DNA from: JALZDI01 sp036259355
GTDB lineage: Bacteria; Actinomycetota; Actinomycetes; Propionibacteriales; Nocardioidaceae
DNA: 53,385 bases
Direction of reading: 5' to 3'
NCBI GenBank assembly: GCA_036259355.1
Contig: DATABY010000197.1
Coordinates: 1 to 53,385 of the forward strand
The position numbers and the translations under genes are program-made. The notes below the pieces were generated by a model. The model saw only the letters and a program-made list of their open reading frames with translations, was not told where the DNA came from and ran no database searches. The first letter of the stretch is position 1; the number at the start of each line of letters is the position of its first letter. Below, piece after piece: positions 16,579 to 25,002 of the stretch.

Positions 16579-16644
16579 CACGGCGGTCCCCGCCGCGGGG
16601 CGACGGGCGAGTTGCGAAAGCGTCACCGTGGGTAGGGTCCGAGC

Positions 16645-17823
16645 ATGACGGGCAGTGCATGCGTGGTCTTCGACGACTCGCTCACCGACTACGACTTCGG
16701 CGCCGGCCACCCGATGGCGCCGATGCGCGTCGAACTGACCATGCGGCTCGCCCGGGCCCTGGGCGTCGTCGGTCGTGGCGGCCTGGCCCAGGTGCCCGCG
16801 CCGGTCGCCGACGACGACGTGATCGCGACCGTGCACAGCGAGCGCTACATCGAGGCCGTCCGCAGGGTGGGGGCGAACCCGCACCGGCTCGAGCTGCGGC
16901 ACGGGCTCGGCACCGAGGACAACCCGACGTTCCCCGGCATGCACGAGGCGTGTGCCCACGTCGTCGGTGCCTCGGTCGAGGCGGCCCGGCGGGTCTGGCA
17001 GGACGACGTCAAGCACGCGGCCAACATCTCCGGCGGCCTGCACCACGCGATGCGCGACTCGGCCAGCGGCTTCTGCATCTACAACGACACCGCGGTCGCG
17101 ATCCAGTGGCTGCTCGACCACGGCGCGGAGCGGGTGGCGTACGTCGACGTCGACGTGCATCACGGCGACGGCGTGCAGGCGGCCTTCTACAACGACCCGC
17201 GCGTGCTCACGGTCAGCCTGCACGAGACACCACGCACGCTGTTCCCCGGCACGGGTCAGCCCACCGAGATCGGGGGTCCCGACGCCAAGGGCAGCGCGGT
17301 CAACGTCGCCCTTCCGCCCGGCACGGCCGACGCGGGGTGGCTGCGGGCGTTCCACGCGGTGGTGCCGCCGCTGCTGCGCGAGTGGCGTCCGCAGATCCTC
17401 GTGACCCAGCAGGGCTGCGACTCCCACATCGAGGACCCGCTGGCCCACCTGATGCTCACCGTCGACGGCCAGTGCGCCACCTACCGGGTGCTGCACGACC
17501 TCGCGCACGAGGTGTGCGACGGCCGCTGGGTGGCCGTGGGTGGCGGGGGATACGCGGTCGTGGACGTCGTACCGCGGGCCTGGTCACACCTGCTCGCCGT
17601 GGTCGGCGGCAACCCGCTCGACCCGGCCACGCCCACCCCGGAGGAGTGGCGCGAGCACATCCTGCGGTTGCTCGGCCGGATCGCACCGCGACGGATGACC
17701 GACGGCCGGGAGCCGGAGTACCGCGACTGGGTCGAGGGTTACGACCCCGACTCCTGGCTGGATCGCTCCGTCCAGGAGACCCGTAGCCAGGTCTTCCCCT
17801 TGCACGGGATACCGCTCTACTGA
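16645..17823 (+). CDS. acuC: Acetoin utilization protein AcuC (class I HDAC-like deacetylase)
   Basis: At 392 residues this is an arginase/deacetylase-fold zinc hydrolase. It has the His-His dyad (SGGLHHAM), the metal-binding DVDVHHGDGVQAAFY, the GCDSH ligand segment and the catalytic Tyr loop GGGGYAVVDV. In Bacillus, AcuC deacetylates acetyl-CoA synthetase and so switches acetate use; the target here is unknown. A TAGGGT hexamer 6 nt before the ATG indicates a leaderless mRNA. The same family member precedes the small excisionase-type HTH gene in Streptomyces, so this neighbourhood is conserved. Confidence 0.93.
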   Translation: MTGSACVVFDDSLTDYDFGAGHPMAPMRVELTMRLARALGVVGRGGLAQVPAPVADDDVIATVHSERYIEAVRRVGANPHRLELRHGLGTEDNPTFPGMHEACAHVVGASVEAARRVWQDDVKHAANISGGLHHAMRDSASGFCIYNDTAVAIQWLLDHGAERVAYVDVDVHHGDGVQAAFYNDPRVLTVSLHETPRTLFPGTGQPTEIGGPDAKGSAVNVALPPGTADAGWLRAFHAVVPPLLREWRPQILVTQQGCDSHIEDPLAHLMLTVDGQCATYRVLHDLAHEVCDGRWVAVGGGGYAVVDVVPRAWSHLLAVVGGNPLDPATPTPEEWREHILRLLGRIAPRRMTDGREPEYRDWVEGYDPDSWLDRSVQETRSQVFPLHGIPLY

Positions 17824-17859
17824 CAGAGTTGTCCGGTTTGCGCAAAATCTGCGTTTGGC

Positions 17860-17888
17860 TTCACAACCGTCACATCTCGCTCTACCCT
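17860..17888 (+). promoter_or_regulatory. Promoter upstream of the small HTH gene
   Basis: TTCACA at 17860-17865 and TACCCT at 17883-17888 are separated by 17 nt. The predicted transcript would carry a leader of about 65 nt before the ATG at 17961. The interval is markedly AT-richer than its surroundings. Confidence 0.5.
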
Positions 17889-17960
17889 TTCGCTACGCAC
17901 GCGCGTTTGGTCACCGGTGGGGAAGCCGGTGGACGACGCGTGCCGAAAGCACGGTGCCAC

Positions 17961-18173
17961 ATGCCCGACGAGAAAGATGGAGAGCAGCCCCTCTCGGATT
18001 CCACGTTTCTGACCGTGGCCGAGGTGGCCGCGGCGATGCGCGTGTCGAAGATGACCGTGTACCGACTCGTGCACTCCGGTGAGCTGCCCGCCGTGCGCGT
18101 GGGCCGGTCCTTCCGTGTCCAGCGCAGCGCTGTCGACGAGTACCTGCGCAAGTCGTTCTTCCAGGCCGGCTAG
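17961..18173 (+). CDS. Excisionase-family helix-turn-helix protein
   Basis: This 70-residue DNA-binding protein is almost entirely one winged-helix of the MerR/excisionase kind: FLTVAEVAAAMRVSKMTVYR, then LVHSGELPAVRVGRSFRV and a final helix SAVDEYLRKSFF. It matches the small actinobacterial proteins Rv0500A and the Streptomyces gene near acuC and bS22, rather than BldC itself, whose sequence differs. The cysteine-free, highly conserved core implies a chromosomal regulator, not a phage excisionase. The start at ATG 17961 gives the usual length. A stem-loop follows the stop. Confidence 0.9.
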   Translation: MPDEKDGEQPLSDSTFLTVAEVAAAMRVSKMTVYRLVHSGELPAVRVGRSFRVQRSAVDEYLRKSFFQAG

Positions 18174-18198
18174 GACCTCACCACCACGCGCAGCAGCC

Positions 18199-18227
18199 AG
18201 CCTCGCCACCCACCGGGTCGCGAGGCT
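18199..18227. terminator. Bidirectional terminator hairpin
   Basis: AGCCTCGC at 18199-18206 pairs with GCGAGGCT at 18220-18227, followed by TTCT. It sits between the convergent HTH and CAP-domain genes and could end both. Confidence 0.6.
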
Positions 18228-18258
18228 TCTGCATGTCGGGGCCCCTACCCGGCGCCGG

Positions 18259-18783
18259 TCAGCGGCGCAGGTAGTTCTGCGTGGCGATCCAGGAGCCGCC
18301 CGACAGCCGCCGGGCGCCGATGCCGATCAACTGGAACCGCGGCGAGAGCAGGATCGCCCGGTGCCCCGGGGACCGCAGCCACATCCGCACCATCCGCCGC
18401 GGTGACACCCGCCCCGTGGCCAGCACCTCGCCGGCGGTGCTGGCGGCACAGCCACGCAGCAGCCGGCGCAGGTCGCGATGCACCAGCGTGCCGGTGCGCG
18501 CCAGCCGCCGGGTCCACCGCTCGGCGTAGCGGTCGGCGCAGGCGTTGCCGCGCACGGCGCGCAGGTCGTGGCGTCGTCGCGCGACGTTGGTCCAGTGGTG
18601 CAGCCGCCGCTCGTACGTGCCCGACGGCACCCGCACCGCGGCCTTCCCACCGACCCGCACCGAGCCGGGTACGACGGCTTCGGCCGGAGCCGGCGGCGTC
18701 GTCACGACGAGCAGAAGGGACACCAGCAGCGCGGCAGCGGCCGTGATCGCGCCGGCGGTGAGCGTTCGAGGGTGGGCTGTCAC
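18259..18783 (-). CDS. Secreted CAP (SCP/PR1) domain protein
   Basis: This 174-residue protein has an N-terminal signal peptide (hydrophobic core ITAAAALLVSLLLVVTT, cleavage probably near residue 35) and a single CAP domain. Family positions are visible: HHWTNVARRRHDL, a His in TLVHRDL, the GENIA-type motif changed to GEVLA, WLRSPGHRAILLSPRF and WIATQNY. The GTG at 18783 is preceded by GGAG. Function is unknown; such YkwD-like proteins are exported. It lies downstream of the M36 peptidase gene but is separated from it by strong hairpins, so separate transcription is likely. Confidence 0.88.
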   Translation of the reverse strand: MTAHPRTLTAGAITAAAALLVSLLLVVTTPPAPAEAVVPGSVRVGGKAAVRVPSGTYERRLHHWTNVARRRHDLRAVRGNACADRYAERWTRRLARTGTLVHRDLRRLLRGCAASTAGEVLATGRVSPRRMVRMWLRSPGHRAILLSPRFQLIGIGARRLSGGSWIATQNYLRR

Positions 18784-18915
18784 GGGCTTCTCCGGGTGTC
18801 GAGTGCTGCACGGTCGGGCCCGACCTCGAGGTAAGGCCCCGGATACTGTGCGTCACCGCTGCGGGAGGCCGCAGCAGAATTCGCCGGATTCCCGCCGTCA
18901 TCCGCCGCACACGCT

Positions 18916-18927
18916 TTGACGCGTCAC
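18916..18927. repeat. TTGACGCGTCAC half-site
   Basis: This single arm of the stem-loop repeat found at 11.3 and 14.7 kb appears here without its partner. It lies in the 255-bp gap between the M36 peptidase end and the CAP gene start, which otherwise holds two hairpins and no gene. Confidence 0.5.
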
Positions 18928-18944
18928 GAGGAGGGGTCGGACGC

Positions 18945-18982
18945 GCGGGACCCCGGCCTCGTGGTCGAGACCGGGGTCCTGC
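18945..18982. terminator. Hairpin downstream of the M36 peptidase gene (distal)
   Basis: GGACCCCGG at 18948-18956 pairs with CCGGGGTCC at 18971-18979, and flanking G/C pairs extend the stem. It is the second of two hairpins met by transcripts leaving the peptidase gene. Confidence 0.6.
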
Positions 18983-18988
18983 GATGTG

Positions 18989-19018
18989 GACCGGGCCCCG
19001 GAGGGAGGGGGCCCGGTC
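18989..19018. terminator. Strong terminator hairpin of the M36 peptidase gene
   Basis: A perfect 11-bp stem is formed by GACCGGGCCCC at 18989-18999 and its complement at 19008-19018, with an 8-nt loop. It lies 20 bp beyond the peptidase stop codon. Confidence 0.75.
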
Positions 19019-19038
19019 AGGTCGGGCGGTGGGCTAGC

Positions 19039-22000
19039 TCAACGTGTGTCCTCGGCCAGCAGCGTCACCGGCACGTTCGCCCCCAGCCACGCGTGCGTCA
19101 CGACGTAGGCCGTGCCCGACGGGATCGTGCCGGACTCGTTGGCGCTGGACGAGGCCGCCGACCCGATCGGCGTACATTCCGCGTCGTAGAAGTACAGGTC
19201 GAGGTCGTGCGACGGGGACTCGGCGGTGACCCGCACCTTGTGCGCACCGTCGCCGAACCCCTCCGGGAGCTTGGTCACCCAGCCGTCGAGACCCTGCGAC
19301 GCCGGCGGGTAGGTGCACGACTGCGCGAACTCCAGGCCGGTGGCGCCGCCGTCGGTGTTGTCGCCGCTCGGGTTCGAGCCCACGATCGTGAACTCCTCCG
19401 TGAACGGCGGGTCCGGCGGAGGCGGCGGCAGCGGCACGACCGCGCCGGTGCCGGTGCCGAACACCTGCACGTCGCCGACCTGCACGCTCTCCTTGGTGTC
19501 ACCCATCGGCTCGTCGGTCCAGAACCGGATGTACGACGCCCGCACCGGGGTCTCCAGCGCGAACCGCTTGTAGTGCACGTCCGGCACGACGGGCCGCGGC
19601 TTCTGGTAGGAGAACGCATCCTGGCCGATCGGCACGGTCTGCCAGTTCACCCCGTCGTCGGAGACCTGCACCGTGAACGACCTCAGCGCCTCGAAGCGGC
19701 TCGCGGTGAACGCGCTCACCTGCAGCTGAGTGATGTTGGTCGGCTCTGCCAGCTCGACCACCATCCGACCGCTGCCGGCAGGGGACTTCCAGATGGTCGC
19801 CTCGGTGTCATCGAGTGCGTTGGAAGCGGTCGACGTGGTCGACGACGTGACCTTCGCGCCGTTGGCCTCCGAGGCCATGTTCGGCCGCATCCGGTACGTC
19901 GCCTCTGTGGTGGAGCCGGCTGTCGACGTCACCGACGACCAGGTGCGCGAGCCGAAACCGCGGGCCTGGATCGTGAGCGGGTAGGAGCCCGCGCTCGCCG
20001 GGATACGGAAGACGCCGTTGTCACCGGTCGTCGCGACCGGGCTCACCCTGGCCTCGAACCGTCCGAGCATTACCCGCGCGTCGGCGACCGGATCACCGGT
20101 GGAGGTGTTGACCACGGTGCCGCGGATGACGCCGTTGTGGGCGGGGTTCTGGTGCTCGAACGACGGCGTCGGGTCGGTGTCGTTGCCGCCGGTCGGGTCG
20201 GCCTCGGTCACGTTGTTGGACGCGTCCACGCCCATGCCGCGACCGGCGAACGCGGCGTACACCGTGTCCTGCAGCGCACCGAAGTCGGCGCGGCGGTGGT
20301 AGCGCAGCGCCAGCGCCTCGCGGATCGCGTCACGCATGTCCAGCATCGACGGGTCATTCGGCGAGATCGGCATGGCGTCGGTGACGATGTGCTCGGCGAT
20401 CGAGCCGCCCTCCTGCTGGCCGTACGCCGCCACGAGGTCCTTGCGCAGGTCCCACAGCGTGGTCGTCCAGATCTCGCCGTCGGCGTGCACCTCGGCGCCG
20501 ATGATGTCGTAGCCGATGTCGCCGAACCCGGTCGGATTGTCGTCGTAGGACCAGTTGCGGATGCCGCGCTCGTTGTTCCCGGTGACGTACGCGCCCACCA
20601 CCGAGTCGTCGGACAGGCCCTCGCGGTGCAGGTAGTTCAGGGCGAACCAGTCGCCCCAGCCCTCACCCATCGAGCCGGACTGGTGGGTGTTCAGCGCGTT
20701 GTCCTCAGTGCCGACGTAGCGGTTGGTCAGTCCGTGGGCGTACTCGTGCTCGATCACGCCGGCGTCGAAGTCACCGTCCGCGCAGGGGCCCTCGAAGGCA
20801 TCGTTGATCGGCTCCCACAAGAACATGCCGCTCCACGGCGGGATGCCGTCGGGGAGCGTGAGCATGTAGGCGTTGTCGCGGCCGGTGTAGAGCGGCGCGC
20901 CGCCGGTGGCCGCACCCGCCTGCACCAGGCCCAGGATCGGGTCGCCGCCGCCCTCGGAGCCGCCGTTGTTGACCTGGAAGTTGTCGCCGGACTCGGTGAA
21001 CCCGAGCCGGTAGAACTCATCGTGGATCCGGTTGTGGTGGTAGAAGAGGTTGGTCGCGGCGGGGTTCACGTCCTGGGCGTACGACGGCACCTCGCACTGG
21101 GTGCGGCCCCAGTTGTCGGCGAACGCGTAGTTGAACTGCGACGTCGGGCTCACCGGTCGCGGACCCTGGTCGGCGGGCACGATGAAGTTGGACCAGTTCG
21201 CGTAGGAGCTGGCGTTGTTGCCGGCCGTCGTGGGGCCGGGCAGCCCCGCGATACCGGTCGGGTCGACCCACCCGCTCGGGGACTGCTCGGTGGGGCCGAA
21301 GCTGCGGACCTCCGGCTCCCCGCCGCCGGGAGCACCGGGGAAGTTGCGATAGATCGTGCCCTCGGAGTCGTGCGCCACCAGGTTGGCCCGGTAGAGCACG
21401 TCGCCGGAGGCGGCGTCGACGACGGTGTCCCAGGCCTGGTGGTGAGACTTCACCAGCAGCACGCGGTACGCCAGCCGGGCGCCGTCGGCAGTCGGGAACG
21501 CCACCCGCTGCGCGTACGACGGGGTGTTCTTGCCGACGCCGCCGAGAACCGTGTAACCGCCCTGCGTGCCCTGCGTCGCGGTGCTCAGCGACAGGTCCGG
21601 GTCGATCGACTCGCCGGCGGCCTCGAGGGCCTGGCCGGCGGTCCGGTCGAACGAGCCGAGCGTGGCCGCGTTGCGCGCGATCGAGCCGGCCACTGCGGCA
21701 ACGCGGTTCCGGCTGTCGACGGTCACCGAGAACGAGCCGCCCTGGGTGGCGCTGACGCCGTCCCAGGTCTGGGTGAAGCCGATGACGGTGGCGATCCCGT
21801 CGGGAAGCCGGTGGTTGCGGGTGACCTCGAGCCCCCGCACCTGCCCCACGCTGAGCCCCAGCCCGGCGGCGCGGTCGCGGACGAACGCCCGGGCAGCGTC
21901 GAGCGCGGAACCGTCGTACGCGCCGGAGAGGGCGGAACCGGCGGGGGCGTAGATCGTGCGCGGGGTGCCGAACCGGCGGTCCCAGGTGAGGGTGGTGTCG

Positions 22001-22245
22001 GGACCGGCCCGTTCGACCATCGCCTCGACCGCCGCGCGTTGCGTCGAGGTCGGCTGGATCAGCCTTCCGGCCGTGTCACGGATGTCGACGGTCTGGTCGA
22101 GCAGCTTGCTGGCGAGCACCGCCTCGCCGGGCTCGCTCACGGGGTCGGTGACAGCCGCCGTGGGTGCCTGGGTGGCTCCGACGGCCAGCATCGTCGCCGC
22201 GGCGGTGAGGATGGCCGCCGGGCGCGCGCTGCGTGATAGTCGCAT
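19039..22245 (-). CDS. Secreted M36 (fungalysin) metallopeptidase with C-terminal adhesion-type domains
   Basis: This 1068-residue extracellular zinc protease begins with a signal peptide (RPAAILTAAATMLAVGA) and a long FTP/PepSY-type propeptide to about residue 300. The catalytic domain carries HEYAH at about 500-504 and the third ligand Glu in GEGWGDW at about 528. After it come a carboxypeptidase-regulatory-like beta-sandwich (VIRGTVVNTSTGDPVADARV) and a discoidin-like domain (about 800-930). A Pro-rich spacer leads to a final beta domain resembling proprotein-convertase P or PPC modules. ATG 22245 is chosen over an in-frame codon 27 residues upstream because AAGGAG lies 4 nt before it and the signal peptide then begins properly. 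Its role is probably extracellular protein digestion. Confidence 0.93.
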   Translation of the reverse strand: MRLSRSARPAAILTAAATMLAVGATQAPTAAVTDPVSEPGEAVLASKLLDQTVDIRDTAGRLIQPTSTQRAAVEAMVERAGPDTTLTWDRRFGTPRTIYAPAGSALSGAYDGSALDAARAFVRDRAAGLGLSVGQVRGLEVTRNHRLPDGIATVIGFTQTWDGVSATQGGSFSVTVDSRNRVAAVAGSIARNAATLGSFDRTAGQALEAAGESIDPDLSLSTATQGTQGGYTVLGGVGKNTPSYAQRVAFPTADGARLAYRVLLVKSHHQAWDTVVDAASGDVLYRANLVAHDSEGTIYRNFPGAPGGGEPEVRSFGPTEQSPSGWVDPTGIAGLPGPTTAGNNASSYANWSNFIVPADQGPRPVSPTSQFNYAFADNWGRTQCEVPSYAQDVNPAATNLFYHHNRIHDEFYRLGFTESGDNFQVNNGGSEGGGDPILGLVQAGAATGGAPLYTGRDNAYMLTLPDGIPPWSGMFLWEPINDAFEGPCADGDFDAGVIEHEYAHGLTNRYVGTEDNALNTHQSGSMGEGWGDWFALNYLHREGLSDDSVVGAYVTGNNERGIRNWSYDDNPTGFGDIGYDIIGAEVHADGEIWTTTLWDLRKDLVAAYGQQEGGSIAEHIVTDAMPISPNDPSMLDMRDAIREALALRYHRRADFGALQDTVYAAFAGRGMGVDASNNVTEADPTGGNDTDPTPSFEHQNPAHNGVIRGTVVNTSTGDPVADARVMLGRFEARVSPVATTGDNGVFRIPASAGSYPLTIQARGFGSRTWSSVTSTAGSTTEATYRMRPNMASEANGAKVTSSTTSTASNALDDTEATIWKSPAGSGRMVVELAEPTNITQLQVSAFTASRFEALRSFTVQVSDDGVNWQTVPIGQDAFSYQKPRPVVPDVHYKRFALETPVRASYIRFWTDEPMGDTKESVQVGDVQVFGTGTGAVVPLPPPPPDPPFTEEFTIVGSNPSGDNTDGGATGLEFAQSCTYPPASQGLDGWVTKLPEGFGDGAHKVRVTAESPSHDLDLYFYDAECTPIGSAASSSANESGTIPSGTAYVVTHAWLGANVPVTLLAEDTR

Positions 22246-22262
22246 GGGTCTCCTTCGAACGG

Positions 22263-22287
22263 CCGGCCCTGCCGAGAAAAGGGCCGG
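22263..22287. other. Hairpin in the upstream region of the M36 peptidase gene
   Basis: CCGGCCCT at 22263-22270 pairs with AGGGCCGG at 22280-22287 over a 9-nt loop. It starts 18 bp upstream of the peptidase start codon. Depending on the transcript start it may lie in the 5' leader. The rest of the 22246-22487 gap shows only promoter-like elements, including TACCCT at 22413-22418. Confidence 0.4.
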
Positions 22288-22487
22288 ATGTGACACGCCT
22301 AACGACGATTTGCCGCCGGTGGTCACGGCCTGAGATCGATCGATTACGGCAGCTGTGGCGGGCCGGGACGTCCGCGTGCTGGTTCGATTGCCCGATCCGT
22401 CGACGGGGCGGCTACCCTTGTCCGGTTGCGTGTCCGCGCGACCGCAGCAGACAGACTTTCCTGTGCAGAGTTTCGAAGGGCAACACC

Positions 22488-22589
22488 GTGGGTTCAGTCA
22501 TCAAGAAGCGCCGCAAGCGAATGGCGAAGAAGAAGCACCGCAAGCTGCTCAAGCGCACCCGAGTCCAACGCCGTCGCCTGGGTAAGTGA
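22488..22589 (+). CDS. Small ribosomal protein bS22 (AURKAIP1/COX24 domain)
   Basis: This 33-residue protein is extremely basic: MGSVIKKRRKRMAKKKHRK followed by LLKRTRVQRRRLGK. It matches the actinobacterial small-subunit protein bS22 that binds 16S rRNA in mycobacteria (Rv0500B) and shares the COX24 motif of mitochondrial ribosomes. The GTG start at 22488 follows GAAGGG at 22475-22480. A frame this short is easily missed. The next gene begins 47 bp downstream on the same strand. Confidence 0.95.
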   Translation: MGSVIKKRRKRMAKKKHRKLLKRTRVQRRRLGK

Positions 22590-22635
22590 GCCACTGAGCC
22601 CGTCGTTTCGCACTGCTAGCCGATTGGGGAGTCCG

Positions 22636-23664
22636 TTGGGTCGCGTCGTCCTCGTCACTGGGGTCTCCCAGGACCTCGGTGGCCGGTTCGCGCGCAGTCT
22701 CGCGGCCGACCCCGACGTCGACCGGGTGATCGGCGTCGACGTGCTCCCTCCCCGCGCCCGGCTCGACGATGTGCACTTCGTGCGCGCCGATATCCGCAAC
22801 CCGGTGATCGCCAAGGTCATCGTGGGCGAGGGCGTGGACACCGTCGTACACATGAGCCTGCTCTCCACGCCGGGCCGCGCGGGCGGTCGCGCGGCGATGA
22901 AGGAGACCAACGTCATCGGCTCGATGCAGCTGCTGGCGGCCTGCCAGAAGGCTCCGCGGCTGCGCAAGCTGGTGGTCCGGTCGTCGACCGCCGTCTACGG
23001 CGCCTCCCCGCGCGACCCGGCGATGTTCACCGAGGACATGGCGCCGAAGCGGATGCCGCGCGAAGGGTTCGGCAAGGACTCGGTCGAGGTGGAGGGCTAT
23101 GTGCGGGGCTTCTCCCGCCGGCGTCCTGACGTGACCGTGACCATGCTCCGCCACGCGAACCTGATCGGGCCTACGGCCGACACCGCGCTCACCCGTTACT
23201 TCCGGCTCCCCGTGGTCCCCACGGTCCTCGGCCACGACGCGCGACTGCAGTTCTGCCACGAGCTGGACGCGCTGGACTCGCTGCGGCTGGCGGTGACCGA
23301 GGACGTGCACGGGTCGTTCAACGTCGCCGGCGACGGGATGCTGCTGCTCTCGCAGGCCATCCGACGGATGGGCCGGCCGGCCGCCCGGATGCCGGGCTTC
23401 GCGGCCTCCCGGATGGGCGGCCTGCTGCGGTCCGCCCGCGTGGCCGACTTCTCACCCGAGCAGGTCGAGTTCCTCACCTACGGCCGGGGCGTCGACACGA
23501 CGCGCATGCGCAACGTCCTCGGCTTCCAACCGCGCTACGACACTCCGGGAGCCTTCGCCGACTTCGCGCGCAGTGCGCGGCCGGGTCTGGTCGACCCCGC
23601 CCGCGTGGCGGCCGCCGAGCGTAGGCTGAAGGGCCTGCTCATCCGGGAGGAACAACATGGCTGA
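22636..23664 (+). CDS. NAD-dependent epimerase/dehydratase family protein
   Basis: This 342-residue extended short-chain dehydrogenase (Rv0501-like) has the nucleotide-binding sequence VVLVTGVSQDLGGRFARSL, the VVHMSLLSTPGRAGGR loop and VRSSTAVYGASP in the position of the catalytic Ser. The usual YxxxK is not obvious: the expected site reads GFGKDSVEVEGY, so catalytic activity may be altered. TTG at 22636 is chosen because GGGGAG lies 4 nt before it and it opens directly onto the Rossmann strand. It overlaps the acyltransferase start by 8 nt, so the two are probably coupled. The substrate is unknown. Confidence 0.88.
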   Translation: MGRVVLVTGVSQDLGGRFARSLAADPDVDRVIGVDVLPPRARLDDVHFVRADIRNPVIAKVIVGEGVDTVVHMSLLSTPGRAGGRAAMKETNVIGSMQLLAACQKAPRLRKLVVRSSTAVYGASPRDPAMFTEDMAPKRMPREGFGKDSVEVEGYVRGFSRRRPDVTVTMLRHANLIGPTADTALTRYFRLPVVPTVLGHDARLQFCHELDALDSLRLAVTEDVHGSFNVAGDGMLLLSQAIRRMGRPAARMPGFAASRMGGLLRSARVADFSPEQVEFLTYGRGVDTTRMRNVLGFQPRYDTPGAFADFARSARPGLVDPARVAAAERRLKGLLIREEQHG

Positions 23665-24937
23665 CGCAGAGGTCATCCCGCTGGGCACTCGCGGCCGTCC
23701 CGGACGAGGGGGCAACCGGAGCCGTACGCCGTCCTCGGCCGCGCGGTCGCTGGCCGGCACGCGCTCGGCCTCCCGAGCGAAGCGGCAGGCGCCCACGACT
23801 CCGCGCGAGGAGGCATCCGAGGCTCCCGCGACTCCGCGGGCGAAGCCGGCGGCCAAGAAGACCGCCCGCAAGGGCACCGGCACCCGCAAGAGCACCAGCA
23901 CCGGCGCGAGCCCGCGAACCTCGAAGGCGCGGACCCGGCCACGGCCGACGCCCGTCAGCACCGACGAGACGCCGCCCGCCGCAGCGCCGGAGCCCACGCC
24001 GATCACCCCGCCAGCCGAGGAGGTCTTCGTCCAGGGCCGCGGTGGCCGCGTCGGTTTCGACCTCGCCGCCGCGATCGGCAACGCCGCCCGCGAGGTCTTC
24101 GGCGAGAGCTGGGAGAGCGGCCTGGCGGAGTTCCTGGCGTTCCTGCGCCGGCGGGTCACCGGCGACTACGTCGTCGACGAGTACGGCTTCGACCCCGACC
24201 TCACGTCCCGGCTGTCGATGGCGTCCGTCCGGCCCCTGGTCGAGAAGTGGTTCCGCGTCGACGTGCAGGGCATCGAGAACATTCCCACCGACGGCGGTGC
24301 GCTGCTGGTCGGCAACCACTCGGGCACGGTGCCGATCGACGGGCTCGTGACCGGCCTCATCGTGCACGACCACGCCGACCGCTACCTGCGGATGCTGGGC
24401 GCCGACCTGGTCTTCCGGATGCCGTTCATCGGAGAGATGGCTCGCAAGGGCGGCGCCACCCTCGCCTGCAACGAGGACGCCGAGCGCCTGCTCGGCCAGG
24501 GCGAGCTGGTGGGTGTCTGGCCGGAGGGCTTCAAGGGCGTCGGCAAGCCGTTCGGCGAGCGCTACACCCTGCAACGCTTCGGCCGCGGCGGCTTCGTCTC
24601 CGCGGCGCTGCGTACCCGGGTGCCGATCGTGCCGTGCTCGATCGTGGGTGCCGAGGAGATCTACCCGTTGGTCGGCAACATGCCGACGCTGGCGCGGCTG
24701 CTGGGTGTGCCGTACATCCCGATCACGCCGTTCTTCCCCTGGTTCGGTCCCCTGGGCATGATCCCGCTGCCGAGCAAGTGGCTGATCGAGTTCGGTGAGC
24801 CGATCCGCACCGACGCGCTCACCGACGAGCAGGTCGAGGACCCGATGATCGTGTTCAACCTGACCGACCAGGTGCGCGAGACCATCCAGCAGACGCTGTA
24901 CGCCCTGCTCATGCAGCGGCGCAACGTCTTCTTCTGA
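23657..24937 (+). CDS. Lysophospholipid (1-acylglycerol-3-phosphate-type) acyltransferase
   Basis: The catalytic part of this 426-residue protein (about residues 190-420) is a PlsC-type acyltransferase. NHSGTVPID at 220-228 is the NHx4D active site, although with an added residue relative to NHxxxxD as usually spaced, and PEGFKG at 289-294 is the acceptor-binding motif. It is Rv0502-like. Residues 1-120 are an unusual Ala/Pro/Thr/Arg/Lys-rich, presumably disordered tail including AKKTARKGTGTRKSTST, reminiscent of histone-H1-like tails and of the HemD extension in this window. The gene ends at a hairpin that separates it from the convergent DUF5667 gene. Confidence 0.9.
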   Translation: MADAEVIPLGTRGRPGRGGNRSRTPSSAARSLAGTRSASRAKRQAPTTPREEASEAPATPRAKPAAKKTARKGTGTRKSTSTGASPRTSKARTRPRPTPVSTDETPPAAAPEPTPITPPAEEVFVQGRGGRVGFDLAAAIGNAAREVFGESWESGLAEFLAFLRRRVTGDYVVDEYGFDPDLTSRLSMASVRPLVEKWFRVDVQGIENIPTDGGALLVGNHSGTVPIDGLVTGLIVHDHADRYLRMLGADLVFRMPFIGEMARKGGATLACNEDAERLLGQGELVGVWPEGFKGVGKPFGERYTLQRFGRGGFVSAALRTRVPIVPCSIVGAEEIYPLVGNMPTLARLLGVPYIPITPFFPWFGPLGMIPLPSKWLIEFGEPIRTDALTDEQVEDPMIVFNLTDQVRETIQQTLYALLMQRRNVFF

Positions 24938-24952
24938 GCAACGTCCGACACT

Positions 24953-24993
24953 GCCCCCGCCCAGACCAGCGCTGCCTCGCTGACCGCGGGGGC
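24953..24993. terminator. Bidirectional terminator hairpin
   Basis: GCCCCCGC at 24953-24960 pairs with GCGGGGGC at 24986-24993 around a 25-nt loop that has its own small stem. It lies between the convergent acyltransferase and DUF5667 genes. Confidence 0.6.
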
Positions 24994-25002
24994 GGCTGGC
25001 GG

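Noticed and set aside
16588..16600. Hairpin CCCCG/CGGGG before acuC
   Set aside because: Five pairs with a three-base loop in GC-rich DNA is expected by chance.
17961..18173. Calling the small HTH gene bldC
   Set aside because: The recognition-helix sequence (SKMTVYRLVHSGELP) fits the Rv0500A type; BldC has a different core as I recall it.
18916..22236. 1106-codon plus-strand frame opposite the M36 peptidase
   Set aside because: The minus-strand frame encodes an intact signal peptide, HEYAH site and domains; the plus frame is a Val/Arg/Gly-rich shadow.
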